A DNA stretch of 64,000 nucleotides, taken from Henriciella sp. Its GTDB lineage: Bacteria > Pseudomonadota > Alphaproteobacteria > Caulobacterales > Hyphomonadaceae. Shown piece by piece: positions 27,265-36,492 of this stretch; positions within the stretch are counted from its first letter, which is position 1, and the number at the start of each line of letters is the position of its first letter. Position numbers and translations under genes: made by a program. The stretch is taken from positions 1-64,000 of the forward strand of contig NZ_JAPYPG010000011.1 in the NCBI RefSeq assembly GCF_029937755.1, written 5' to 3'. Under the pieces are notes generated by a model. That model ran no database searches, was not told the DNA's origin, and was given only the letters and a program-made list of their open reading frames with translations.

Positions 27265-28956
27265 TTACCAGCCGCCACCGCCGCCGCCGCCACCGCCGCC
27301 GCCAGAAAAGCCACCGCCGCCTGCCCCGGATGAGGAGGAGCTTTGCGGCATCGAGCTCGACACCGCCGAACTCATCGTTGAGACCATCGCCTTGTTCATG
27401 CTCGAGAAGCTTGAATGGCGGCCCATATGGCTCCAGCCCGGATTGTAGGCCGCTGCCTCTTGCGGGAGCACTTTCTCGAAATGCTCCGTCCACGGCTTCT
27501 CAACGCCGAGCGCGATGGCATAGGGCAGGAAGGTCTCGTAGCGCTCCACCGTCATCGGCGGCTCCTGGCCGGAGCCGACCTCGGCCACATTCAGCTGCAG
27601 CTTCTCAGCCTTTTCAAGGTAGAGTTTGAAGCCCTCGATCTCGGTGCGGACATCCTGGCCCTTCGGCGTCGGGGCGGGCATCAGGTACATGAAAACGCCA
27701 TTCATCAGGACGATCGCAAGGACGAGCCCGAACAGGACCGGGGACCAGCCTGTCGCCTGCACGATCGCCCAGACAATCGCTGCGCCTGACAGCACGACGG
27801 CAAAGATCGTGTAGCCGACATTCCATTTGAAATAGTCCGAACCGAACTTGCGCGACACACGCTTGCGGAAGCTCGAATAGGCGCTGGTGAAGTCCCTGTT
27901 GTACTTGTCGCCGAGCGTCACCGGCCCGTCGGCGAGCAGCTTGCGGTCGAGCAGCGCCTCTTCGCCAGCGAGCGCGGCCTCACTGCCGGGTTTTGGCGTC
28001 AGCACCGTCTTCTTCTTGTCCCCGGCATCGATATCAACACGGCCCTTGATGCCAAGATTGACCAGCGTCGCGATCAGCGCGTCATGGTCATGGAATCCGC
28101 GATGGTAGATGTGGTGCACGGCCGCCGGGGAATAGCCCTTCGGCGCCTCATAGCGCGGGAAGACCGGGCCTTTGGGCGGATCGACGCCCACCGACCGCCA
28201 CGACCGGTAAAGGAAATAGAAGACCCCGACCAGCGACGCCAGCAGAATGACAACGGCGCCGTAACGTTGCCACCAGAGCCATGTCTTGTCCGACATGCTT
28301 GGCGGATCGATGACGCCTTTCGGGAACGTCAGGGAGATCGACAGCCCCTCTTCCACGCCCAGTGGCTCGGTGGTCTCGAAGACATAAGCGTCCCCGTCCC
28401 GGCTGAACCGATAGGCCGACCCGGGGTCGCCATATCCGCCGGTATAGCCGTTCTGCTCAAGCAGCTCAGCGCCTTCCGGCAGCGTCACGCGCGCGGTCGC
28501 CACGAGGATCGGGAAATTCCAGTAACTGCCGGTGACGTTCCAGAATAGCTCGTCAAACGCTTCGCCGTAGCGAACCTCGTTCTTCACGCGGTAGCGCAGG
28601 ACATAGGCATGCTCGCCACGCGACAGGAAAACATCCTCGTCACCAATGCGGATACGCCAGGCATTACCAACCGTGTCGGTGTCATAAGGCTCCTTCTCGC
28701 CATCGCGCTGGATCGAGAGGATGTCGTAGTCATAGCGAAGCTTGTCGCCGTCATTCATGAAATAGCGTGGCAGGTCGCGGAAGATACCGCGCCGGATCCG
28801 GTTACCTTCGGCCGTGACCGTGATCGTCTCAGTGACGAGGATGTCGCCATCCTGCTCGACCTCGATGCTGACATCGAAGCGGTTGATAAGCTCCTGCGCC
28901 GCGGCGCCGAGCGACAGGAGCGCGGCAGCAAGACAGGCGATCAGCAGTCGCACCAT
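27265..28956 (-). CDS. DUF2207 (YciQ-like) membrane protein
   Basis: 563 residues. Signal peptide, then a beta-rich external domain with the DUF2207 hallmarks (I-R-R-G-I-F-R-D-L-P-R-Y and later R-Y-R-V-K-N-E-V), a membrane helix near residue 240, a cytoplasmic stretch, two further helices near 385-430 and a C-terminal tail of Ser then almost pure Gly ending in Trp. LemA and DUF2207 genes are commonly adjacent; here the LemA stop and this start overlap as TGATG. The role is not established, but it is probably envelope-related. Confidence 0.92.
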   Translation of the reverse strand: MVRLLIACLAAALLSLGAAAQELINRFDVSIEVEQDGDILVTETITVTAEGNRIRRGIFRDLPRYFMNDGDKLRYDYDILSIQRDGEKEPYDTDTVGNAWRIRIGDEDVFLSRGEHAYVLRYRVKNEVRYGEAFDELFWNVTGSYWNFPILVATARVTLPEGAELLEQNGYTGGYGDPGSAYRFSRDGDAYVFETTEPLGVEEGLSISLTFPKGVIDPPSMSDKTWLWWQRYGAVVILLASLVGVFYFLYRSWRSVGVDPPKGPVFPRYEAPKGYSPAAVHHIYHRGFHDHDALIATLVNLGIKGRVDIDAGDKKKTVLTPKPGSEAALAGEEALLDRKLLADGPVTLGDKYNRDFTSAYSSFRKRVSRKFGSDYFKWNVGYTIFAVVLSGAAIVWAIVQATGWSPVLFGLVLAIVLMNGVFMYLMPAPTPKGQDVRTEIEGFKLYLEKAEKLQLNVAEVGSGQEPPMTVERYETFLPYAIALGVEKPWTEHFEKVLPQEAAAYNPGWSHMGRHSSFSSMNKAMVSTMSSAVSSSMPQSSSSSGAGGGGFSGGGGGGGGGGGW

Positions 28957-29522
28957 CAGGCCGTGCCTCCGAACTCGACATCGGGCAGCGCGCGTTCGGA
29001 GGTCTCGATCTCGAAGAACTCAGCCTGACGAAAACCAAACGGCCCGGCGACGAGATTGGACGGGAAGCTCTCGATCAGCGTGTTCATCTCGCGCACGGCA
29101 CCATTATAGAAGCGACGCGCCATCTCGATCTTGGTCTCTGTATCGGACAGCTCCTCCTGCAGCTGGCGGAAATTGTCGCTGGCCTTGAGGTCGGGATAGG
29201 CTTCGGCCACCGCCATCAGCTTGCCGACCGGCCGCGACAGTTCGCTCTCGGCGGCGCCCCGCGCCTTTGCATCGTCTCCGGCCTGCTGGGCCTGGGCGCG
29301 CTTGGCAGTCACCTCCTCGAAGAGCTGGCGCTCATGCGCGGCATAGCCCTTCACCGTCTCGACCAGGCTCGGGATGAGATTGGCCCGGCGCTTCAGCTGC
29401 ACGTCGATATCGGCCCAGCCATTGCGGACCATCTGGCGCTTGCCGACGAGCAGGTTGTAGACGACGATGAGGCCGATGAGCGCAACAAGCGCGATCACGC
29501 CAATGACAATCAGTGCAACCAT
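28956..29522 (-). CDS. lemA: LemA family protein
   Basis: 188 residues: one N-terminal membrane helix (M-V-A-L-I-V-I-G-V-I-A-L-V-A-L-I-G) followed by the LemA helical domain with R-N-G-W-A-D-I-D-V-Q-L-K-R-R-A-N-L-I-P and, near the end, Y-N-x-A-V-R-E-M-N. The domain lies outside the cytoplasmic membrane. It is translationally coupled to the DUF2207 gene. The function is unclear across bacteria. The start at 29522 fits family length; longer frames upstream are not plausible. Confidence 0.95.
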   Translation of the reverse strand: MVALIVIGVIALVALIGLIVVYNLLVGKRQMVRNGWADIDVQLKRRANLIPSLVETVKGYAAHERQLFEEVTAKRAQAQQAGDDAKARGAAESELSRPVGKLMAVAEAYPDLKASDNFRQLQEELSDTETKIEMARRFYNGAVREMNTLIESFPSNLVAGPFGFRQAEFFEIETSERALPDVEFGGTA

Positions 29523-29656
29523 CGCAGGTCCCCTCGTCTCCGCTGGTGTCGAGACGGCGACTATCGGCGAGTTTGCCGGGCCTGTTAAGGGCGGAAATAC
29601 GGTGCAGGCCAGCACTGCCTCTGGCCAGCCGCGCCGATCTGCGGCATCGGGACCGG

Positions 29657-30514
29657 ATGACCGCGTTCCCGCTTCGCCTCTTCCTTGTCACGGCGCTCGC
29701 CATGACGGCCTTTGCCGCAAACTCCGTGCTTGCCCGGCTGGCCATGGCAACAGGCGAGGCCGGACCTTGGACCTTCACCCTGCTGCGCATCGTCTCCGGG
29801 GCGGTGGTGCTGGGCGTCATCGCGTCGCCGGTTCGCGCGATCCAGTCGGGCAGCTGGGCCTCCGGGCTGGCGCTCTTCGTCTATGCGGCGGCTTTTTCCA
29901 TCGCCTATCTGACGCTCGCCACGGGAACCGGCGCGCTGATCCTGTTCGCGCTTGTCCAGATCACCATGATCGGCTGGGGGCTTGCTTCGGGTGAGCGGCT
30001 TTCCGCGCAGCGTTGGGTGGGCCTGATGCTGGCGCTCGCCGGCCTGGTCTGGCTGCTGCTGCCGGGACTGGAAGCACCGCCTCTTCAGGGCGCAGCGCTG
30101 ATGGCCATCGCCGGGGTCGCCTGGGGCGTCTATTCCCTTCGCGGACGCGGGCAGCGCCAGCCGACCGCGCAAACCGCCGGCAACTTCCTGCGCGCCGGGG
30201 TCATCGTCCTCGCGCTTTCCATTCCGGCATTCCTGATCATCGACGAAGCCACGCCGAGCTGGCCGGGCATCGGCTATGCGCTTGCCTCCGGCGCGGTCAC
30301 CTCCGGGCTTGGCTATGCAATCTGGTACGCCGCCCTTCGCGATCTCAGTGCGAGCCTCGCCGGAATCGCCCAGCTCACCGTACCCGCCATTGCTGCAGTC
30401 GGCGGCGTCGTCTTCCTGTCCGAACCGCTGACTGTGCGCTTTCTTCTGGCCACGGCCCTCATCCTCAGCGGCGTCGCCCTGGCGAGCCTTGTGCGGCGCA
30501 AGCCTCAGCAGTGA
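29657..30514 (+). CDS. EamA/DMT-superfamily transporter
   Basis: 285 residues forming about ten membrane helices as two EamA repeats; the second carries the typical G-L-G-Y-A-I-W-Y-A-A-L motif and ends S-L-A-G-I-A-Q-L-T-V-P-A. Likely exports small metabolites; the substrate cannot be read from sequence. The ATG at 29657 is chosen because upstream residues are non-hydrophobic and overlap the divergent lemA promoter. Confidence 0.9.
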   Translation: MTAFPLRLFLVTALAMTAFAANSVLARLAMATGEAGPWTFTLLRIVSGAVVLGVIASPVRAIQSGSWASGLALFVYAAAFSIAYLTLATGTGALILFALVQITMIGWGLASGERLSAQRWVGLMLALAGLVWLLLPGLEAPPLQGAALMAIAGVAWGVYSLRGRGQRQPTAQTAGNFLRAGVIVLALSIPAFLIIDEATPSWPGIGYALASGAVTSGLGYAIWYAALRDLSASLAGIAQLTVPAIAAVGGVVFLSEPLTVRFLLATALILSGVALASLVRRKPQQ

Positions 30515-30555
30515 GCGATTGACGAACCCGGCAATCCTCGCCATTGCCCTGCAGC

Positions 30556-31815
30556 ATGACCGAGGCCCCCGCCACCCGAAAGCATGGGAAGAACGCCTTC
30601 CTGTTCGTCATCGTCTGCGTGGCGATGGACATGATCGGCTTCGGCATCATCATCCCCGTCATGCCGTCTCTGCTGGAAGAGCTGACAGGCAATCCGGCGG
30701 AGGAAACCATTGTCATCGCCGGCTATCTGATGGCGACCTATGGCCTCCTCAATTTCGTCGCCATGCCGACCATCGGCAACCTGTCGGACCGGTTCGGCAG
30801 GCGCCCGGTGCTGCTGGTCTCCATCGCGACGCTCGGCATCGACTTCATCATCATGGGGCTGGCAGATTCTGTCTGGCTGCTCTTTGTCGGCCGGGCGCTG
30901 ACCGGCATTTCATCGGCCACCTTCTCGACCGCCAACGCTTATATTGCCGACGTCACCGAACCGGAGGAACGCGGCAAGGCCTTCGGCATGATCGGCGCGG
31001 CATTCGGGATCGGCTTCATCCTCGGCCCGGCCCTGGGCGGCTTTCTCGGCTCGATCGATACGCGCCTGCCCTTCTTCGGTGCCGCGGCACTGTCCATCCT
31101 GAACTTCCTGTACGGCGCTTTCGTCCTGCCGGAATCGCTGCGAAAAGAAGATCGGCGGGCCTTCAACATTACGCGCGCAAACCCGTTCGGGGCGGTGAAA
31201 CACTTCTCGCGGCTCCCCAAGGTGGCCTGGTTTATCGTGGCCTTCGGCATTTTCCAGTTCGCCCACAGCGTCTTCCCGTCGACCTGGAACTTCTATGCCG
31301 ACATTCGCTACAACTGGTCGGAAGCACAGATTGGCCTGTCGCTTGCCGCTGTCGGCCTCGGGTCGGCGCTGACGCAGGTCGTGCTGATCGGCCCCTCCAT
31401 CAAGCGGTTCGGACCGGTCCGGACCGCGCTTGGCGGCATCGTCATCACAGTGTTCTCACTGACCCTGTTCTCGCTCGCCGTGAGCGGCTGGATGATCTAT
31501 GCGATCATTCCATTGAGCGCGCTTGGCGGGGTCTTCGGCCCGTCGCTGAACCAGGTCATGTCGGGCCTCACACCCCGGAATGCGCAGGGCGAACTGCAGG
31601 GCGCCACTGCAAGCCTGAACGCCTTTTCCGTCATCTTCGCCCCCCTGCTGATGACGCAGACGCTGCACACATTTTCTGCCGCCGACGCGCCGGTCTATTT
31701 CCCCGGCGCGGCCTTCCTGCTGGCTGCGATCCTCACTGGCCTGTCCCTGATCCCCTTCTTCCTTGGCGTCCGGGCCAACCGGAAAGAGGTGGCAAGTCTC
31801 GCACCGGCCGAATAG
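30556..31815 (+). CDS. Major facilitator transporter, TetA-like
   Basis: 419 residues with about twelve membrane helices. The loop 2-3 motif reads [11 protein letters not shown] and helix 5 has [10 protein letters not shown], both typical of drug/proton antiporters of the TCR/Tet family ([14 protein letters not shown]). It may extrude drugs, but the specificity is unproven. It follows the EamA gene by 41 nt. The internal ATG at 30556 is taken as the start; a frame four codons longer exists. Confidence 0.92.
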   Translation: MTEAPATRKHGKNAFLFVIVCVAMDMIGFGIIIPVMPSLLEELTGNPAEETIVIAGYLMATYGLLNFVAMPTIGNLSDRFGRRPVLLVSIATLGIDFIIMGLADSVWLLFVGRALTGISSATFSTANAYIADVTEPEERGKAFGMIGAAFGIGFILGPALGGFLGSIDTRLPFFGAAALSILNFLYGAFVLPESLRKEDRRAFNITRANPFGAVKHFSRLPKVAWFIVAFGIFQFAHSVFPSTWNFYADIRYNWSEAQIGLSLAAVGLGSALTQVVLIGPSIKRFGPVRTALGGIVITVFSLTLFSLAVSGWMIYAIIPLSALGGVFGPSLNQVMSGLTPRNAQGELQGATASLNAFSVIFAPLLMTQTLHTFSAADAPVYFPGAAFLLAAILTGLSLIPFFLGVRANRKEVASLAPAE

Positions 31816-31875
31816 GCACACGGCCGCTTCGCATATGGCCCATCGGGATGGACTCGTTTATGCACGCAAGCTGAG

Positions 31876-32406
31876 ATGACCATCCGACACCCTGCCCTCT
31901 TCCTGGACCGCGACGGCGTGCTCAACGTCGACCGTGGCTATGTCAGCCGGGTCGAGGATTTCGAGTGGATCGAAGGCGCCATCGACTGTGTGAAGAACTT
32001 CAAGGCGCGCGGCTGGTATGTCTTCGTGGTGACCAACCAGTCCGGCATCGCCCGCGGCCTCTATACCGAAGAGGACATGCAGACTCTGCACGCCCATATG
32101 ACCGAAGAACTTGCTGCCCACGGCACGGCCATCGACCGCTTCTACCACGCGCCCTGGCATGAGGAAGGCGAGGTCGCGCGCTATCGCAAGGCCAGCATCG
32201 ACCGCAAGCCCGGCCCTGGCATGCTGCTGCAGGCCATGGCCGAGTTTCCGGTCAATCGCGAACAGAGTTTCCTGATCGGCGACAAGCCGACCGACATGGA
32301 AGCCGCGCGCGCGGCGGGTGTCGGGTCCTTCCTGTTCACCGGCGGCAATATCGCCACCTTCGCGGAATGGGCGCTGGCAAGTTTCGAGGATGGAGTGCGT
32401 GGATGA
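31876..32406 (+). CDS. GmhB-like HAD phosphatase (heptose bisphosphate phosphatase family)
   Basis: 176 residues with HAD motif I F-L-D-R-D-G-V-L-N (nucleophile Asp11, acid Asp13), motif II V-T-N-Q-S-G-I, Lys in R-K-P-G-P-G-M and motif IV G-D-K-P-T-D-M. These match D-glycero-D-manno-heptose-1,7-bisphosphate 7-phosphatase or the HisB N-domain. The structural zinc site of GmhB (a C-x-H...C-x-C cluster) is absent; the loop reads H-A-P-W-H and continues without Cys. Metal independence is known in some relatives. It overlaps the next gene by ATGA. Confidence 0.85.
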   Translation: MTIRHPALFLDRDGVLNVDRGYVSRVEDFEWIEGAIDCVKNFKARGWYVFVVTNQSGIARGLYTEEDMQTLHAHMTEELAAHGTAIDRFYHAPWHEEGEVARYRKASIDRKPGPGMLLQAMAEFPVNREQSFLIGDKPTDMEAARAAGVGSFLFTGGNIATFAEWALASFEDGVRG

Positions 32407-32843
32407 GTCTCAAGGTTCGCCCTTTGGAAGCCAGCGACAAGGCTGACTGGCGTCGCCTCTGGACCGGCTATCTCGACTATTACGAGACCGAGGTCGCCGA
32501 AGAGGTCTACCGCGCCACCTTTGCCCGCCTGCTCGATCCGCAAATGCCGGAAATGGCGGGCTTCCTCGCTGAGGTCGATGGCACCCCTCAGGGCCTCGTC
32601 CACTATATCTTCCACCATCATTGCTGGCGCATCGAGGATGTCTGCTACCTGCAGGACCTGTTCGTCTCACCGGATGTGCGCGGCGGCGGGGTCGGGCGCG
32701 CGCTGATCCAGGCCGTCTATGACGAGGCCGACCGGCGCGGCATGCCGTCGGTCTACTGGATGACGCAGGAATTCAATTATCGCGGGCGGATGCTCTACGA
32801 CCAGGTCGCGAAACGCACGCCCTTCATCAAGTATCAGCGGTGA
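32403..32843 (+). CDS. GNAT family N-acetyltransferase
   Basis: 146 residues with the acetyl-CoA loop P-D-V-R-G-G-G-V-G-R-A-L-I and the strand L-Q-D-L-F-V before it. The C-terminal Y-R-G-R-M-L-Y-D-Q-V-A is the usual last helix. It resembles the amino-acid or diamine acetyltransferase branch, acceptor unknown. The ATG overlaps the GmhB stop (ATGA), so it is coupled, and the racemase gene follows 11 nt downstream. Confidence 0.9.
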   Translation: MSLKVRPLEASDKADWRRLWTGYLDYYETEVAEEVYRATFARLLDPQMPEMAGFLAEVDGTPQGLVHYIFHHHCWRIEDVCYLQDLFVSPDVRGGGVGRALIQAVYDEADRRGMPSVYWMTQEFNYRGRMLYDQVAKRTPFIKYQR

Positions 32844-32854
32844 GCCGGAGGCCC

Positions 32855-33547
32855 ATGAAACGTATCGGCATCCTTGGCGGGATGAGCCCGGAGAGCACGG
32901 TGATCTATTACCGGCTGCTGAATGAAGGTGCCCGGCATGCGCTCGGGCCGCTGGCGACTGCAGACTGCCTCATCGCCTCGATGAATTTCGGTGAGATCCA
33001 GGCGATGCAGAAGGCGGGAGAATGGGAGAAGGCCGGGGAGCACCTCGCCCGCGCGGCAAAAGGGCTTGAAGCGGCTGGCGCCGATCTGATCATCCTCGCG
33101 ACCAATACGATGCACCGCTGCGCAAGCGCCATCGAGAACGCGCTTACCGTCCCCTTCCTCCATATCGCCGATGCGACGGCGGAAAAGCTGAAAGCAGACG
33201 GCCGGTCAAAGCCGCTCCTGCTCGGCACCGCCTACACGATGGAGCAGGATTTCTACAAAGGCCGGCTGATTAACGACCATGGAATGGACGTGATCATCCC
33301 CTCGGCCGCCGAGCGCGAACTCATCCATTCGATCATCTTCGAGGAACTCGTGAACGGCGTGGTGCGGGAAGAGAGCCGAGGCGCCTATATCGCAATTGTT
33401 GCCCGCCACGCCGCGGCAGGCGCTGACAGCGTCATCCTCGGCTGCACGGAAATCGGCATGTTGCTGGATGGCAGCAACTCGGTGCTGCCCGTCTACGACA
33501 CGGCCCGCATCCATTGTGAGATCGCGCTGGACAGGGCGCTGGCCTAG
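32855..33547 (+). CDS. Aspartate/glutamate racemase family protein (YgeA-like)
   Basis: 230 residues, cofactor-independent racemase fold. The first active-site motif reads A-T-N-T-M-H with Thr83 where most members have Cys; the second is G-C-T-E with Cys197. This same Thr83/Cys197 pairing is described for the E. coli YgeA enzyme, which racemises Asp and Glu with one-sided preference. The ATG at 32855 is chosen for GGAGG 4 nt upstream. Third gene of the GmhB-GNAT-racemase run; overlaps the convergent EVE gene by 4 bp. Confidence 0.9.
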   Translation: MKRIGILGGMSPESTVIYYRLLNEGARHALGPLATADCLIASMNFGEIQAMQKAGEWEKAGEHLARAAKGLEAAGADLIILATNTMHRCASAIENALTVPFLHIADATAEKLKADGRSKPLLLGTAYTMEQDFYKGRLINDHGMDVIIPSAAERELIHSIIFEELVNGVVREESRGAYIAIVARHAAAGADSVILGCTEIGMLLDGSNSVLPVYDTARIHCEIALDRALA

Positions 33548-33981
33548 AGCGGTTTCAGCGTCTTTCCGTTAAGCCCGCCCATACGGCAGACTTCCATCCA
33601 CTCGTCTTCCTTCACCGGCTGCACCGACAGCCGGAAGCTGGTGACGAGCGCCATGTCCTCGAGCTTTTCGTTCGCCTTCACATCCTTCAGCGTGACTGGC
33701 TTTGGCATGTCGGTGACGGCGCGGATATCGACGCAATCCCACCGCTCGTCATCGGTGGTGGAGTCCGGATGGCTCTCGGCGCAGATTTCGACAATGCCGA
33801 CGACCTCAAGCCCCTTGTTGGAGTGATAGAAGAAACCGAGATCGCCCTTCTTCATGTCACGCATGAAGTTGCGCGCCTGATAGTTGCGAACCCCGTCCCA
33901 CTCGGTGCCTTTCTTGCCCGCCTTCTTCTGGGCATCCCAGCCCCATTTGAACGGTTCGGACTTGAACAGCCAGTACGCCAT
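33544..33981 (-). CDS. EVE domain protein (thymocyte nuclear protein 1-like)
   Basis: 145 residues: M-A-Y-W-L-F-K-S-E-P at the N-terminus, W-D-G-V-R-N-Y-Q-A-R-N, and G-D-L-G-F-F-Y-H-S-N are near-universal for EVE proteins, a PUA-like fold thought to bind modified bases or RNA. No partner gene indicates a restriction role here; a stand-alone housekeeping form is most likely. Confidence 0.95.
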   Translation of the reverse strand: MAYWLFKSEPFKWGWDAQKKAGKKGTEWDGVRNYQARNFMRDMKKGDLGFFYHSNKGLEVVGIVEICAESHPDSTTDDERWDCVDIRAVTDMPKPVTLKDVKANEKLEDMALVTSFRLSVQPVKEDEWMEVCRMGGLNGKTLKPL

Positions 33982-34048
33982 GAAACCTCCGTCGAATCTT
34001 CAGCTACGCGCTTCACTTAACGCAGTTTGCGAAGAATGCGACCGGTCC

Positions 34049-34861
34049 TCATGACGCGCCAGCCGACTGCCGGCAGGCCTGGCGCACCAGTGGTTCCAGC
34101 TGGTCCCAGCCCTTATAGGCGCGGATTTCCGGCGCAGTGCCGATCCAGGCATCCTCGAAGGCTTCGCGGATATCGGGGTCGGCCAGCATCGGCATCAGCG
34201 GGTCCATGCAGACGCGGATCGTGAAACAGATCGCGTCCGTCTCAGGCAGCTTGCGGATGGTCTGGCGCTCCACCCGAAGGAAGAGCTGCTCCGGCTCGAT
34301 CCCGGTCGCGCTCGGGCGCTCCGGCGTATGGCGTGTGCCTTCGGCCTGGATCGTCCAGTTGAACCGTTCGAGCACTTTGCCGGGCTGGAGATTGTCAAAG
34401 ATGCGATTGATACGGGTCGCCAGTTCCGGATCGCCGCCGGGGACAGGATTGTGTAGCTCGAACAGTGTCTGGCCGATCTGCTCGTCCAGCCACCAATATG
34501 TCGGCGCAGCGACCACAGCGGCCGTTAGCAGCCAGTCCCCCTCATCATCCTGTTCGAGCAGGCAGAGATCGTCGGAGACGAGCGAGGCGGCCGCCTCGAG
34601 CGCATTGTCCCAGCTGTGATGGGCAGAATCCCCGACGGCTTCACCGACCAGCGACAGCAGCTCACGGGCATGCTCGCCATCGGTGTCGCCAAGCACGGTA
34701 TCGTGCGGACGCGTCGCCATGATGATGCGCTTGCCCGGCAGCCAGGCCTCGGCCTCGGTGTCGGGTAGCAGCCACTTGCTTTCCGGGATGGGGCGCAGGC
34801 CAGGCGTGACTTCGGGTGGCCCTGTCAGGAATGGCATATAGGGCGGGCGCCTATGCGACAC
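34049..34861 (-). CDS. DUF3445 protein (haem-dependent oxidative N-demethylase-like)
   Basis: About 270 residues resembling DUF3445, whose studied members are haem enzymes that demethylate secondary or tertiary amines. Recognisable parts are the start (P-F-L-T-G-P-P-E-V-T-P-G-L-R-P-I), D-D-L-C-L-L-E, and F-L-R-V-E-R-Q-T-I-R-K-L-P-E-T. The GTG at 34861 has a better-spaced GGGGG than the ATG at 34837; it overlaps the methyltransferase stop by 11 bp. It may act with that methyltransferase, but this is inference from adjacency. Confidence 0.8.
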   Translation of the reverse strand: MSHRRPPYMPFLTGPPEVTPGLRPIPESKWLLPDTEAEAWLPGKRIIMATRPHDTVLGDTDGEHARELLSLVGEAVGDSAHHSWDNALEAAASLVSDDLCLLEQDDEGDWLLTAAVVAAPTYWWLDEQIGQTLFELHNPVPGGDPELATRINRIFDNLQPGKVLERFNWTIQAEGTRHTPERPSATGIEPEQLFLRVERQTIRKLPETDAICFTIRVCMDPLMPMLADPDIREAFEDAWIGTAPEIRAYKGWDQLEPLVRQACRQSAGAS

Positions 34862-35477
34862 GAGCCGACCCCCAGCTCACAAAGCCGGCAATCTTTGGCG
34901 TATTGGGAAGGTACATCGTCTCCATGCCTTCCAGCGCGAAACCCGACTGGGTCAGCATCCGGCCCGTGTCACGGGTCAAATGGCAACCGCCGGCCAGCGG
35001 CTTCCAGACAGGCTCGATGCGGCGCTGCCATTTGGCGACCCCTTCGTCCGGCGAGAGGCCATGTTCCGAGAACAGGACCTGCCCGTCCGGGCGCAGGACA
35101 CGCCTCGCTTCGCGCAGCGCGGCCTCCCAGTCGGGAATGGAGCAAAGCACGAAGGTGATGACGACCGTGTCGATGGAGTTGTCCTCCAGCTCCACGGCTT
35201 CTGCCCCCGTCTGCATGAATTCAATCTTGTCGCCCCAGCCCAGGTCTCCGGCCTTCTTCTGCGCACGCTTGATCATGCCTTCCGACGGATCGATCGCGAA
35301 GAGACGCTCGATGTCGGCATGCGAATAGAAGTCGAAATTTGTGCCTGATCCGCACCCGATTTCCAGCACCCGGCCATCGGCGCGCGGCACAACCTTGGCA
35401 CGCTGCTTCATGATCGGTTTTGTCGAACAGGCGCAGGAGACCAGTGGGGGAACGACATATCTCTCCCACAGATTCAT
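34851..35477 (-). CDS. Class I SAM-dependent methyltransferase
   Basis: 208 residues with the SAM-binding motif V-L-E-I-G-C-G-S-G-T-N (about residues 37-47), acidic strand 2 end A-I-D-P-S, and the post-motif L-C-S-I-P-D-W. Closest by eye to the small UbiE/COQ5-type or phospholipid-methyltransferase group. Its start has GGAGGG upstream. It lies 5 nt after the membrane protein gene at 35483 and overlaps the DUF3445 gene. Confidence 0.9.
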   Translation of the reverse strand: MNLWERYVVPPLVSCACSTKPIMKQRAKVVPRADGRVLEIGCGSGTNFDFYSHADIERLFAIDPSEGMIKRAQKKAGDLGWGDKIEFMQTGAEAVELEDNSIDTVVITFVLCSIPDWEAALREARRVLRPDGQVLFSEHGLSPDEGVAKWQRRIEPVWKPLAGGCHLTRDTGRMLTQSGFALEGMETMYLPNTPKIAGFVSWGSARVA

Positions 35478-35482
35478 CGGCT

Positions 35483-36184
35483 TCAGTCCCTCCGGTCCAT
35501 CGCCTGGGCTGTCAGCGCATTGCCAGGCTTCAATGTCAGCGCATCCTGCGTCAGGACGACGTCATAGGAAAGCCCGTCGCCCATCGGCGCATAGACCGCC
35601 GAGCCGAATTGCGTCCCGTCCATACCGAAGCGTGTCCCCTCTTCCCTGGCAAGGGCGTAAACGTCGAGGCCGGGATTTTGCGACAGGGCGAGGCCGTTTG
35701 TAGTGGCTTCGGAAATCGTGGCGGTGTTGTAGCGCTTGGAATTGCGCCCTTCCATGTATTCGAGGCGATAGACGCTGTCATAGCCGAGCATGTTGGCCAT
35801 CGGCTCGAAGGTGATGATGCGCGCGCCCATCGAGAACTCATCGCCGCGCAGGAGGCAGTCTTCCTCGCTGCCGTCGCTGACAAAGCAGGTCACCGCGTCC
35901 CCCTCGGCGAGATTGACCTTCACGCGATAGGCATTGTCCTCGCCGGCAACCTGATCGAAGCTCACCTGCGCAACCGGGCGCTCATAGGTCAGCCGCTTGT
36001 AGGTCTGCAGGTTGAGGCCGGCGAACGTGCCGATACCAGCCGCGCCAAGGAAGCCGACACCGAACAGGAAACGCAGCCCGCCCGCCGCCAGGCGCAGCTT
36101 CATCAGCCGGCCGAGACCTGCAAAGGTCAGCATCAGCCCGACCACACCGGCCAGCGCAGGCAAGATCCACCAGATCAGTCCCAT
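35483..36184 (-). CDS. Conserved hypothetical protein with two N-terminal membrane helices
   Basis: 233 residues; helices near 4-22 and 35-55, then a roughly 170-residue presumably periplasmic beta-rich domain with two Cys (V-T-C-F and D-C-L-L). AAGGTGACGG before the ATG supports the start. Some relatives are labelled multidrug efflux components, but I see no transporter fold. First gene of a three-gene minus-strand operon with the methyltransferase and DUF3445. Confidence 0.75.
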   Translation of the reverse strand: MGLIWWILPALAGVVGLMLTFAGLGRLMKLRLAAGGLRFLFGVGFLGAAGIGTFAGLNLQTYKRLTYERPVAQVSFDQVAGEDNAYRVKVNLAEGDAVTCFVSDGSEEDCLLRGDEFSMGARIITFEPMANMLGYDSVYRLEYMEGRNSKRYNTATISEATTNGLALSQNPGLDVYALAREEGTRFGMDGTQFGSAVYAPMGDGLSYDVVLTQDALTLKPGNALTAQAMDRRD

Positions 36185-36375
36185 CCGTCACCTTCACTTT
36201 TTGCCAGCATGCGCCTCATCGCGAAAACTTGTAGCGCAGCGCCAGCTTTTACCAAACACGTCATTGTGGATGCTGGGGATTTTTGCCGTTTCTGAGGCAA
36301 AGCTGCATCGCGGGTGAAGAACGCGCGAGAGCCATGCCCCGTTGCCCGCGGACACAGGGACAGCTTGAAGCGCAG

Positions 36376-36486
36376 AAAAAAAAGCGGGGCCCACAAAGGA
36401 CCCCGCCATCAAGTCTTCAACTGCTCCCGGACACGTGTGGGAGCAGGAGACTGGCTTTGGTCTGGGAGGACGCTGAACAAGCCAGT
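36376..36486 (-). ncRNA. Candidate trans-acting small RNA with anti-SD loop (about 111 nt)
   Basis: Read on the minus strand: stem 1 ACTGGCTT/AAGCCAGT (36479-36486 with 36450-36457, perfect 8 bp) carries a 21-nt loop holding GTCCTCCC. Stem 2 CTGCTCCC/GGGAGCAG (36439-36446 with 36421-36428, perfect) has a 10-nt loop. Then a terminator with a 9-bp GC stem (36398-36406 with 36384-36392, one mismatch), 5-nt loop and eight U (36376-36383). A TTGACG-N17-GATATG promoter places transcription start at about 36486, exactly at stem 1. No minus-strand gene lies upstream to need this terminator. CCUCCC loops are a hallmark of several alphaproteobacterial small RNAs that block ribosome sites. It occupies the middle of the 475-nt gap before the S9 peptidase. 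Confidence 0.75.
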
Positions 36487-36492
36487 GGCGGA

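Noticed and set aside
30489..31874. 461-residue ORF overlapping the transporter in another frame
   Set aside because: Arg/His-rich, no membrane helices or motif; the MFS frame has full family signatures.
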